Shown in pieces: positions 1-6,219 of a stretch of DNA of 10,770 bases. Origin of the DNA: Chitinophagaceae bacterium (GTDB lineage Bacteria > Bacteroidota > Bacteroidia > Chitinophagales > Chitinophagaceae). A program made the translations under genes and the position numbers. Where the stretch lies: NCBI GenBank assembly GCA_947472635.1, contig CANJDY010000065.1:1-10770 (forward strand), read 5' to 3'. The first letter of the stretch is position 1, and every line of letters starts with the position of its first letter. The notes beneath the pieces are model-generated. The model saw only the letters and a program-made list of their open reading frames with translations, made no database searches and was not told where the DNA came from.

Positions 1-368
1 AAGGCAATAGGTGCCTTGTCGATTCCCGTAAATTTTAATAGCGATCGGATAATTTTTTCTGCTGCCCCCGATTCAAGCATACACTTTCCAATGATGGCAG
101 CCATCGCAATCAGGATGCCGATCTTGGCACAGGTATTTCCAAATTCAGTGGCCACCCGTTCGCCGATACTCTTTTTACCCAATGCCTTGGCCAATTCTGG
201 TGTAAAGCCCTTCGTCAACGCAAAATGTTCTATTGCGATGGAGGGGGTTAAAGCAGCTACCACTATCGCTCCAAATAGCAAGGCTAAAAAGGGATGTAAT
301 TTTAAGCCGATGATCCCACCCACCACAATCAGTATACCGGCGGCTAAAATAATAATTGGTTCATTCAT
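1..368 (-). CDS. GntP-family sugar-acid (gluconate-type) permease, N-terminal part
   Basis: Partial gene: the first 122 residues are visible and the rest lies beyond the left edge. The protein is very hydrophobic, with likely membrane helices at about residues 4-22, 24-41 and 83-98. The stretch around residues 90-106 (AAIIGKCMLESGAAEKIIR) closely resembles the conserved early segment of GntP-type gluconate/H+ symporters, which import gluconate or related sugar acids across the inner membrane. The preceding loop (residues 61-82, KALGKKSIGERVATEFGNTC) also fits. Three overlapping ATG codons lie at 362-372. Only the one at 366-368 opens the conserved frame, because the upstream one meets TGA after three codons and the downstream one meets TAG after six. 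The gene is divergent from the DUF3500 gene. The exact substrate (gluconate, glycerate, idonate or other) cannot be told from this fragment. Confidence 0.88.
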   Translation of the reverse strand, partial: MNEPIIILAAGILIVVGGIIGLKLHPFLALLFGAIVVAALTPSIAIEHFALTKGFTPELAKALGKKSIGERVATEFGNTCAKIGILIAMAAIIGKCMLESGAAEKIIRSLLKFTGIDKAPIA

Positions 369-430
369 TCATCAGATTTTAAGCAAAGCGGAGATTATAA
401 GTGTTTTTATACCTGTACTCATCCGTTTTT

Positions 431-438
431 CAAATGTA
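431..438 (-). promoter_or_regulatory. candidate -7 promoter box for the GntP permease gene
   Basis: Read on the minus strand this is TACATTTG, an exact match to the Bacteroidota -7 consensus TAnnTTTG. It would give a 5' leader of roughly 55-60 bases before the permease start at 368. A matching -33 TTTG is not seen at the usual distance; the nearest resemblance is TGTG about 23 bases upstream. An 8-base match with four fixed T/G positions can arise by chance in A+T-rich DNA, so this is a suggestion only. Confidence 0.35.
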
Positions 439-552
439 CTGATATTTTATTGTCTGCGGTCCACAGCATTTTTGCACAACAATTCTTTATATAACTCAAT
501 TATCTTTAATTATTGATTACATTCATACTTCAATCAAAGCTGAAAAAAAATT

Positions 553-1575
553 ATGAGACCAATTATTTTATTAACTGCCCTTATTATTTTCTTTACCGGC
601 AATACCCATGGGCAGGGTGCAATAGAAAAAGCCAACCAATTTGTTGGTATGCTCAATGATTCACAAAGAGTAGCCACCCTTTTTCCTTTTGAAGGAGAGG
701 AGCGATACAATTTTCATTTTGTACCCTACGAAAGAAAAGGCATCACCTTTAATGCAATGAATACGGAACAAAAACAAGCTGCTTTTGATTTATTAAAAAC
801 CTGTTTGAGTGAAGCTGCTTTCCACAAAACCAAGGAGATTATGCAACTGGAGCAGGTATTGATTGATTTAGAAAAAAGAAAACCGGATGACCATTTCCGT
901 GATCCAGGCAATTACCATATTTCTATTTTCGGTATTCCTTCGGCCAAAACGATTTGGGGATGGCGCTTTGAGGGACATCATATTTCTTTTAATTTTTCTT
1001 TTGACAAAAAAACCCTCCGCTCCGGAACACCCGGCTTTTTGGGGAGCAACCCAGCCATTGTACTCAGTGGCCCCAAAAAAGGCACCCAGGTTTTGAAGGA
1101 TGAAACAGACAGAGGTTTTGCCTTACTGCATTCACTTTCCAATACTCAATTACAACAAACAATCATTGATACCGTGGCATACAAAGACATCCTTAGTTTT
1201 GATAAAAGGAATGCGATGTTGGGAGATCCAGCAGGTATAAAATACAGCGAATTAAATAAGCGTCAACAAGCACTCCTTTTACAATTAGTTAGTGCATACG
1301 TTCATCGCTTTACTACCTTATTTGCAGAAAAGATGTTGAAAGAAATTCAACAGGCCGGACTTGACAAGCTTTGGTTTGCATGGGCTGGAAATACAAAGCC
1401 TGAAATTGGCAATGGTGCCTATTACCGAATTCAGGGACCAACTATTTTAATTGAATACGACAATACACAAAACAATGCCAATCATATCCACTCTGTACTT
1501 CGTGATTTAAAACATGATTTTGGTGGCGATGAATTATTGGAACATTATAGAAATGATCACGCCGCTACTCGGTAA
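553..1575 (+). CDS. exported DUF3500-domain protein of unknown function
   Basis: A full-length 340-residue protein. Residues 1-20 form a signal peptide (short basic start, hydrophobic ILLTALIIFFTG, likely cut near THG-QG), so the product is secreted or periplasmic. The rest matches what I know of the DUF3500 family (PF12006): WGWRFEGHH at 135-143, a G-S-NPA segment at 164-168, FAWAG at 275-279, YYRIQGPTILIEYDNTQN at 290-307, NHIHSV at 310-315 and DFGGD at 322-326. The conserved Glu, His and Asp residues in these motifs (E140, H142, H143, E301, D303, H311, H313) could form a metal or catalytic site; that is my inference and no activity is established here. The start is the first ATG after an A-rich leader with no Shine-Dalgarno, as usual in Bacteroidota. 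It stands alone, divergent from the permease gene, with a hairpin terminator just downstream. Confidence 0.85.
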   Translation: MRPIILLTALIIFFTGNTHGQGAIEKANQFVGMLNDSQRVATLFPFEGEERYNFHFVPYERKGITFNAMNTEQKQAAFDLLKTCLSEAAFHKTKEIMQLEQVLIDLEKRKPDDHFRDPGNYHISIFGIPSAKTIWGWRFEGHHISFNFSFDKKTLRSGTPGFLGSNPAIVLSGPKKGTQVLKDETDRGFALLHSLSNTQLQQTIIDTVAYKDILSFDKRNAMLGDPAGIKYSELNKRQQALLLQLVSAYVHRFTTLFAEKMLKEIQQAGLDKLWFAWAGNTKPEIGNGAYYRIQGPTILIEYDNTQNNANHIHSVLRDLKHDFGGDELLEHYRNDHAATR

Positions 1576-1584
1576 TCAATGAAT

Positions 1585-1617
1585 AATAAGTGCCACCAAA
1601 CTTTGGTGGCACTTATT
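1585..1617 (+). terminator. strong hairpin terminator after the DUF3500 gene
   Basis: A perfect 16-bp inverted repeat: 1585-1600 (AATAAGTGCCACCAAA) pairs with 1602-1617, with only one base (C1601) between the arms, so the real loop opens a few A/T pairs. It begins 9 bases after the DUF3500 stop and its 3' arm ends in TTATTT, a weak U-rich tail. The reverse strand also ends in a U-containing tail, so the hairpin may act in both directions between the convergent genes. Confidence 0.8.
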
Positions 1618-1636
1618 TAATAAAGCCAACCACAAC

Positions 1637-1701
1637 TTACCGAGATGACATCTTTTTTTGGGAGATGACATCTCCCCAAAAAAAAGATGTCATCTCGGTA
1701 A
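1637..1701. repeat. 65-base nested palindrome in a convergent intergenic gap
   Basis: Arms 1637-1667 and 1669-1701 pair over about 31 bp: 16 perfect pairs (TTACCGAGATGACATC with its complement), then T7 against A8, then GGGAGATG against CATCTCCC, with only two unpaired bases (C1677 and one A). The centre is A1668. Three copies of the odd palindrome AGATGWCATCT lie inside, at 1643-1653, 1663-1673 and 1685-1695. There is no U tract after the stem on either strand, so it is not a textbook terminator. It could be a terminator or 3'-end stabiliser for the GH1 operon, a small REP/MITE-like repeat, or an array of protein-binding sites. Confidence 0.75.
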
Positions 1702-1712
1702 AGCATTGATTA

Positions 1713-3065
1713 CTATGGTGTAACCAACTCATTTTTCAAAAATTGGGCATACCATTTTCCTGAACTTTTCACAATTCTTTGCTGGGTTTTAAAATCGATG
1801 TGCACCAACCCAAATTTGGGAGAAAATCCTTCTGCCCACTCAAAATTATCCATCAGCGTCCAAATAAAATATCCGTTCACCTTTACCCCCTCCTTTTTAG
1901 CCAGTAATACCTGTTCTATATGATCTTTAAGATAATTAACCCTATCCGGATCTTCTACCTTTCCACCCAGTAACTTATCCTTAAAAGCAGCCCCGTTTTC
2001 TGTAACAATAATTTCTTTTATGGCGGGGTAGCTATTAAACCGATGCAAGGCTTTATAAATACTTGGAGGGTATACTTCCCAATCCATTTGGGTATGCTTC
2101 ACCTTTCTTTTACTGGCCTTAATTATTTTCGCATTAACAAAAGGGACCAGCGGAGAATATTTCACCAATTCCCTTGTATAATTTTGAAGTCCAATGAAAT
2201 CCATCTCGAATGCAAGGTTTGCATCATCACCAGACTTCATGAAGCGCTCTATTCTGTTCAGGATTGAAAGATCTTTTGTAGGATACCCCATTCCTAGTAA
2301 TGGCTCGATGAACATTCTGTTGAGCAATACATCCACCTTAGCAGTGGCCCGAATATCTCTCGCAAGTGCTGGCCTATAGGGCTCAACATGGGAATAAGAA
2401 AAGGTAGTGCCAATTTTGGATGCTGGGCATAGGGAACGAATCAATCTACCACCCTCGGCCTGGCATAAGGTTGCATGGTGCGCAGCAGCTAAAAAATTAC
2501 TCAGTCCTTTTTTCCCGGGAGCATGAACCCCTAAAAAATAACCAGCACCAGTAAATACCATTGGCTCATTTAATACCATCCAGTGCTTAACTCGGTCGCC
2601 AAAATTTTTAATACAGCATTCAACAAAATAACTGAACCACTGTACAATCGATCGATTAACCCAGCCTCCCTTCTGCTGCAATGCCTCTGGCAAGTCCCAG
2701 TGATACAAAGTTACCCAAGGAATTACCCCCGCAGCCAAGCAACAATCGATTAATTGGTTGTAAAAATCAAGCCCCTTTTGATTTAGATTACCCAAACCAT
2801 CCGGTAAAATACGAGTCCAGGAAATCGAAAACCGATAAATGGGAATATTCAATTGCCGGATAAGCGCAATATCCTCAGCAAATTTTTCATAAAAATTACA
2901 AGCTACCTTACCGTTTTCACCTAGTACAATATGCTGCTTTTTTTGAGTAAAAGTATCCCATATTGAAGCACCCTTCCCATCTGAATCATGCGCTCCTTCT
3001 ATTTGGTAAGCAGCAGTAGACACTCCCCAATTAAAATTTTCTCCGAAGTCTTTTTTGGTAATCAT
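1713..3065 (-). CDS. GH1 family beta-glycosidase (beta-glucosidase type)
   Basis: A full-length 450-residue glycoside hydrolase family 1 enzyme, a single (beta/alpha)8 barrel, normal length for the family. Seen in order: the N-terminal FNWGVSTAAYQIEG signature (residues 11-24, with the sugar-binding Gln21), RFSISWTRI (78-86), TLYHWDLP (119-126), the acid/base Glu167 in LNEP, and the nucleophile Glu356 in VTENG. The sugar-binding tail motif DNFEWAEGF follows at 406-414. All catalytic residues are intact, so retaining hydrolysis of a beta-glucoside, beta-galactoside or beta-fucoside is expected. There is no signal peptide, which points to the cytoplasm. It is the last gene of the minus-strand operon, starting 8 bases after the glycosyltransferase stop. 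That pairing suggests it trims or recycles a product of its neighbours, or takes imported oligosaccharides; the natural substrate is unknown. Confidence 0.93.
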   Translation of the reverse strand: MITKKDFGENFNWGVSTAAYQIEGAHDSDGKGASIWDTFTQKKQHIVLGENGKVACNFYEKFAEDIALIRQLNIPIYRFSISWTRILPDGLGNLNQKGLDFYNQLIDCCLAAGVIPWVTLYHWDLPEALQQKGGWVNRSIVQWFSYFVECCIKNFGDRVKHWMVLNEPMVFTGAGYFLGVHAPGKKGLSNFLAAAHHATLCQAEGGRLIRSLCPASKIGTTFSYSHVEPYRPALARDIRATAKVDVLLNRMFIEPLLGMGYPTKDLSILNRIERFMKSGDDANLAFEMDFIGLQNYTRELVKYSPLVPFVNAKIIKASKRKVKHTQMDWEVYPPSIYKALHRFNSYPAIKEIIVTENGAAFKDKLLGGKVEDPDRVNYLKDHIEQVLLAKKEGVKVNGYFIWTLMDNFEWAEGFSPKFGLVHIDFKTQQRIVKSSGKWYAQFLKNELVTP

Positions 3066-3073
3066 CAGCCAAT

Positions 3074-4162
3074 TTATTCTGAAAGTTGGTGTAATATTTT
3101 TCCCAAACTTTTATTTTTCAAAACTTTCACAGAGTGAATGGCATCTCCCAGTATCGTTTTTTTGCTAACCTCTTCAAACCCATGTTTTTTTAAAACCATA
3201 TCGATTATTTTTTCAGTAACATTAGGATAATCCACAGGTATTAATTGATCCGAATCTACCCAGTCACTGATAATTGAAATATGCTTTTGCTTTAAACTTT
3301 TTATCACCGGCACACCCATTTTTTTTAAAGCCGCCGCATTGCATTGCTGCTCATACTGGCCTTTCATGGGAATCACCAACAGTTTCTTTTTCAAATACAA
3401 AGCCTCGGCAGGTGTTTCAAAACCTGCGCCGCATAAAATCCCCGTACAATTTATCAAACTCTCTACAAAATCATCGTTATTGATGGGGCGAATATGGATA
3501 TTTTTTTCTTTATACTCTTTTTTAGAATGTTTGCTGAATACTTCCCACTGAATATTTTTTAATGCTGACAATACCTTTATAATTTTCTCATCGCTATACG
3601 CAGGCAAATAAACTGTATAATGTTTTTGAGTTTCAGCAATGGCATTGCGTATTTGGTCACGTATTACAGGGGTGAAAATAGGGGTATCGAAATTGTCAAA
3701 ATGAAAGCCATAGGCATCCGTCACCGGTGCATAATTATGCAACACGGCTTTTCCAACGGGATCTTTCTTTTTGGGCTTGGGAGATTTCTTATTCATCACC
3801 GCAGCTTGGTGACTCAGTCCGATACAGGCCTTGCGCTTCATCTTACAAGCCCAGGCGCTCACCGGCTCAAAATCGTTTATTACCAAATCATACTCTTCCA
3901 CCGGAAGGCTTTTTATTTCTTTAAAAAGCTGTTGGAGGTTACTTTTTTTGTACGTGGCAATTAGGTCAATGCCGCCATTTTTACCAAAAATAAAACTAAG
4001 CCCCTTAAAGGTATATTTTACCGGATAAGGTAATACTACATCAGCCTGAATTCCACTTACTAAAATATCCAAGTCCCCCTTTTGCTGTAGTATTGGAATA
4101 ATATCCCTTGCCCTGCTTAAATGCCCGTTACCAGTTCCCTGAATGGCGTATAGTATTTTCAT
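3074..4162 (-). CDS. GTB-fold glycosyltransferase (Glyco_trans_1_3 / MJ1255-like)
   Basis: A 362-residue protein without signal peptide or membrane helices. The N-terminal half begins with the Rossmann strand and glycine loop KILYAIQGTGNGHLSRA (2-18), typical of the MurG/GT28-related group. NDFEP (96-100) and SHQAA (117-121) follow, as in the MJ1255/VC2487 family (TIGR00661, PF13528). The C-terminal half carries the nucleotide-sugar site GAGFETPAEAL (245-255) and the loop MKGQYEQQCNA (266-276). It should transfer a sugar from a nucleotide donor to a lipid or other acceptor at the cytoplasmic face; donor and acceptor are not determinable here. A lysine-rich stretch at 125-133 (KKSPKPKKK) may touch membrane phospholipid, which is inference. 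Its ATG overlaps the stop of the phosphoesterase gene upstream (ATGA, 4159-4162), so the two are translationally coupled. Confidence 0.85.
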   Translation of the reverse strand: MKILYAIQGTGNGHLSRARDIIPILQQKGDLDILVSGIQADVVLPYPVKYTFKGLSFIFGKNGGIDLIATYKKSNLQQLFKEIKSLPVEEYDLVINDFEPVSAWACKMKRKACIGLSHQAAVMNKKSPKPKKKDPVGKAVLHNYAPVTDAYGFHFDNFDTPIFTPVIRDQIRNAIAETQKHYTVYLPAYSDEKIIKVLSALKNIQWEVFSKHSKKEYKEKNIHIRPINNDDFVESLINCTGILCGAGFETPAEALYLKKKLLVIPMKGQYEQQCNAAALKKMGVPVIKSLKQKHISIISDWVDSDQLIPVDYPNVTEKIIDMVLKKHGFEEVSKKTILGDAIHSVKVLKNKSLGKILHQLSE

Positions 4163-5019
4163 GTTGACCGCATTGAATTGAATTCTTCTACTAAGTTTTC
4201 GAACAACTGGGTATCGTTAAGTTCATCTTTTTCTGAAACAGAAAGTGTCTTGTCTTTCATATCCATTTCATTAAAACGATAAATACTCCATTCGTTATTT
4301 ACATATTCTAAAGAGGTTAAATTCTCAACCCAATCCCCACTATTCAGGTACATTGTTTTACCATATTGGTTACTGATCTCCCTCATTTCAGGCTGATGAA
4401 TGTGACCACAAACTACAAAATCATACTCATTAACAATTGCAATATCTGCAGCAGTTTGCTCAAAACTATTAATGAATTTTACTGCGCTTTTTACACTATT
4501 CTTTATTTTTTTTGACAGTGACAGCTTCCCTTTTTTAAATATTTTTTCCGAAATAAAATTGACTAGGCGGTTGATAAGAATTAAAGTGTCGTAGCCCATT
4601 GCCCCCATTTTCGCCAGCCACTTACTGTGTTGCATGGTTACATCAAATACATCCCCATGAAAAAACCAGGCCTTTTTGCCATTATCCAATTGTAATATGA
4701 CTTTGTTGACGATTTGCAAGGATCCCATTTTAAACCCAACAAACTTTCGAAGCATTTCATCGTGGTTGCCGGTGATATAATAGATCTTAACTCCTTTGCT
4801 CATCCAGTGCAAAATTTGCTTGATAACCTTCATATGTGCTTTGGGCCAGTACCTTTTGCTAAACTGCCATATATCAATAATATCACCATTAAGGATTACT
4901 ATTTTAGGCTTAACTGTTTTGAGGTAATGAAGTAGCTCGTTGGCATGGCAACCATAGGTGCCCAGATGAACATCAGAAAGTACCAATATGTCTAACTTCC
5001 TTTTTTTTACTTTATCCAT
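4159..5019 (-). CDS. LpxH-like metallophosphoesterase
   Basis: A 286-residue calcineurin-like phosphoesterase with the complete two-metal site: SDVHLG (15-20; D16, H18), NGDIID (44-49; D46), GNHDE (84-88; N85, H86), FHGD (120-123; H121) and GHIHQP (205-210; H206, H208), followed by LNSGDWVE (225-232). This layout is that of UDP-2,3-diacylglucosamine hydrolases and their relatives, which split a pyrophosphate in lipid A assembly. Classical LpxH has GNRDF at the third motif, while this protein has GNHDE. It also has a basic helical insertion at about 157-182 and an acidic tail after 250. I therefore read it as a paralogue acting on a related nucleotide or lipid phosphate, not as proven LpxH. 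It is the first gene of the operon and is coupled to the glycosyltransferase by ATGA overlap. No signal peptide; probably cytoplasmic or peripheral to the inner membrane. Confidence 0.87.
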   Translation of the reverse strand: MDKVKKRKLDILVLSDVHLGTYGCHANELLHYLKTVKPKIVILNGDIIDIWQFSKRYWPKAHMKVIKQILHWMSKGVKIYYITGNHDEMLRKFVGFKMGSLQIVNKVILQLDNGKKAWFFHGDVFDVTMQHSKWLAKMGAMGYDTLILINRLVNFISEKIFKKGKLSLSKKIKNSVKSAVKFINSFEQTAADIAIVNEYDFVVCGHIHQPEMREISNQYGKTMYLNSGDWVENLTSLEYVNNEWSIYRFNEMDMKDKTLSVSEKDELNDTQLFENLVEEFNSMRST

Positions 5020-5146
5020 TAACGGATTTTGTAAATTTTAAACGCTTGGTAAAGCGCTGAAAATAAGGTTATAAATATGGCGGCAGCAATTTTTTGAAAT
5101 AAATATTGAATATTTCCCATACAGCAAAAGATTGTTGTGCATATGT

Positions 5147-5179
5147 AAAATGTAAAATAAATGAACCAATGTAAACAAA
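5147..5179 (-). promoter_or_regulatory. candidate promoter of the phosphoesterase-glycosyltransferase-GH1 operon
   Basis: Read on the minus strand, TTTG (5176-5179) is followed after 21 bases by TACATTTT (5147-5154). These resemble the Bacteroidota -33 TTTG and -7 TAnnTTTG boxes with seven of eight positions matching in the -7 box and acceptable spacing. Transcription would begin near 5140, leaving a leader of about 120 bases. The leader contains a small 5-bp hairpin, CGCTT-ggta-AAGCG at 5043-5056. The -33 box lies inside the dyad at 5171-5186. The A+T-rich setting makes chance matches common. Confidence 0.4.
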
Positions 5180-5186
5180 TGTTTAC
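5171..5186. promoter_or_regulatory. 16-base dyad, possible operator in the divergent promoter region
   Basis: GTAAACA-AA-TGTTTAC is a perfect 7-bp inverted repeat with a 2-base centre. It lies midway between two divergent transcription units, overlaps the candidate -33 box of the minus-strand operon and lies about 25 bases upstream of a -7-like box for the plus-strand genes. The half-site GTAAAC resembles half-sites of LacI-type sugar regulators, but those usually have a central CG, so the binding protein is not assigned. Confidence 0.45.
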
Positions 5187-5211
5187 GCCAATGTTACGGC
5201 TAGGTTAATTT

Positions 5212-5219
5212 TATCTTTT
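5212..5219 (+). promoter_or_regulatory. weak -7-like box upstream of the SGNH hydrolase gene
   Basis: TATCTTTT matches TAnnTTTG at all but the last position, with the expected G one base later. It would give a leader of about 70 bases. No -33 TTTG is seen at the right distance, so a promoter here would need an activator or be weak. Apart from this box, the dyad and the minus-strand promoter, I see nothing distinctive in the 275-base gap 5020-5294. Confidence 0.25.
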
Positions 5220-5294
5220 GATACAATAAGGAAATATGTCCACTAAAATTATTTATATTTAATTTTAAAATAAAATGTACATCAACCAATTCCA

Positions 5295-6062
5295 ATGAAA
5301 TCTACAATTCACCGAGTTCAAAAATTATACTTGCAAAGGCTTCTGCTCACCATTTTTATTTTCGGCTGTTTAACTGTTCAGGTATCAGCCCAGGCAGTAA
5401 AATCGCCTGCCAAATTGTTATTTGTAGGAAATAGTTTCACCTACCGCAACGGCGGTATAGAGCAGCATATGAAATGGCTTGCATCGGCGGCCATCCCTAC
5501 AAAAAAAATCGAGTCGTACAAAGCAACCCAAGGAGGTGCCACCCTCAAAATTCTTCATGAGCTGGCATGGGTACATGACAGCATTCGTTCCGGAAAATTT
5601 GATATAGTCATTTTACAAGAGGATATTCCTGAACTAACAGCGCATAGCGTAGAGCCATTTTTTACCTATGCCCAGTTGTTTAACCAGGAAATTATAGCAG
5701 CAGGGAGCAAGGCGGTACTGTTCATGGCCTGGCCATATGAGCGACTAAACTGGGTGACCTTGGATCAGATTGTAGAAGCACATAGATCGCTTGGTAAAAA
5801 ACTACACTTGCCGGTAGCTCCAGTAGGCATTGCTTTTCAGAACGCATTAAAAAGCCGACCAGGCTTAGCAATGCTTGGTCCGGATAAAGAACATGAAAGT
5901 ATCCAGGGTACTTACTTGGCAGTATGCGTACTATACGCTACCGTGTTTGGAGAAAATCCAGAAGGACTGGCATATTACCCGGTAGGTGTATCCCATGAAG
6001 AAGCCAACTTTTTACAACGCATTGCCTGGGAAACGGTGCAAGCATGGCAGAACGAGAATTAA
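5295..6062 (+). CDS. exported SGNH/GDSL-type hydrolase (carbohydrate esterase-like)
   Basis: A 255-residue protein. Residues 1-33 are a signal peptide with a long basic start, a hydrophobic core (LLLTIFIFGCLTV) and a cut site near SAQ-A, so it is exported. The mature part begins KLLFVGNSFTYRNGG (40-54), the block I of the SGNH fold with nucleophile Ser47. QGG (79-81) gives block II glycine, ILQED (106-110) sits at the block III position, and PDKEHESIQGTYLA (196-209) carries the catalytic Asp197 and His200 of block V. The VLQE form instead of GxND is typical of the DUF4886-like branch. Such enzymes remove acetyl or other acyl groups from sugars or lipids; the substrate is not known. An upstream ATG at 5275 is out of frame and soon meets TGA, so the start at 5295 is kept. 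Confidence 0.82.
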   Translation: MKSTIHRVQKLYLQRLLLTIFIFGCLTVQVSAQAVKSPAKLLFVGNSFTYRNGGIEQHMKWLASAAIPTKKIESYKATQGGATLKILHELAWVHDSIRSGKFDIVILQEDIPELTAHSVEPFFTYAQLFNQEIIAAGSKAVLFMAWPYERLNWVTLDQIVEAHRSLGKKLHLPVAPVGIAFQNALKSRPGLAMLGPDKEHESIQGTYLAVCVLYATVFGENPEGLAYYPVGVSHEEANFLQRIAWETVQAWQNEN

Positions 6063-6219
6063 GCCAATGAAGAGTCCTTCTAATGATTGTAGTAAATAAG
6101 TACTAGATTGGAAAATAAATAAACACTAACATTTATCAGCTATACAAAACCAGATCGATGGCTATGGCTGATTCGGTCATACCTATGTACAAGTTGACAT
6201 CTACTAAAAACAAAATAAG

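Larger units (their letters stand above)
1572..1713. repeat. 10-bp inverted repeat bracketing the intergenic structures
   Basis: GTAATCAATG at 1572-1581 is exactly inverted as CATTGATTAC at 1704-1713. Each copy touches a stop codon: the left contains the TAA of the DUF3500 gene, and the right contains the last base of the minus-strand GH1 stop. In addition CTCGGTAA occurs at 1568-1575 and 1694-1701, and inverted at 1637-1644. No target-site duplication was recognised, so an inserted element is possible but not shown. Confidence 0.55.

Noticed and set aside
501..508. TATCTTTA as a -7 box for the DUF3500 gene.
   Set aside because: The last position differs from TAnnTTTG and the nearest TTTG (471-474) is 26 bases upstream, too far for a -33 element.
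16..516. A 166-codon open frame on the plus strand at the left edge.
   Set aside because: It is the antisense of the GntP permease; the minus strand gives a clear transporter sequence with membrane helices, while this frame has no family resemblance and runs on through the promoter region.
3620..3964. A 114-codon plus-strand frame within the glycosyltransferase gene.
   Set aside because: The minus-strand frame has full family motifs across this stretch; the plus-strand translation shows none.
5101..5115. Inverted repeat AAATATT-g-AATATTT in the divergent intergenic region.
   Set aside because: Only A and T pairs in a strongly A+T-rich gap; such dyads are expected by chance, and it has no clear relation to a promoter box.
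6063..6219. Possible remnant of a coding sequence or a promoter between the two esterase genes (for example TAGATTGG at 6104-6111).
   Set aside because: No frame gave a recognisable protein fragment and the candidate box lacks a -33 partner at usable spacing.
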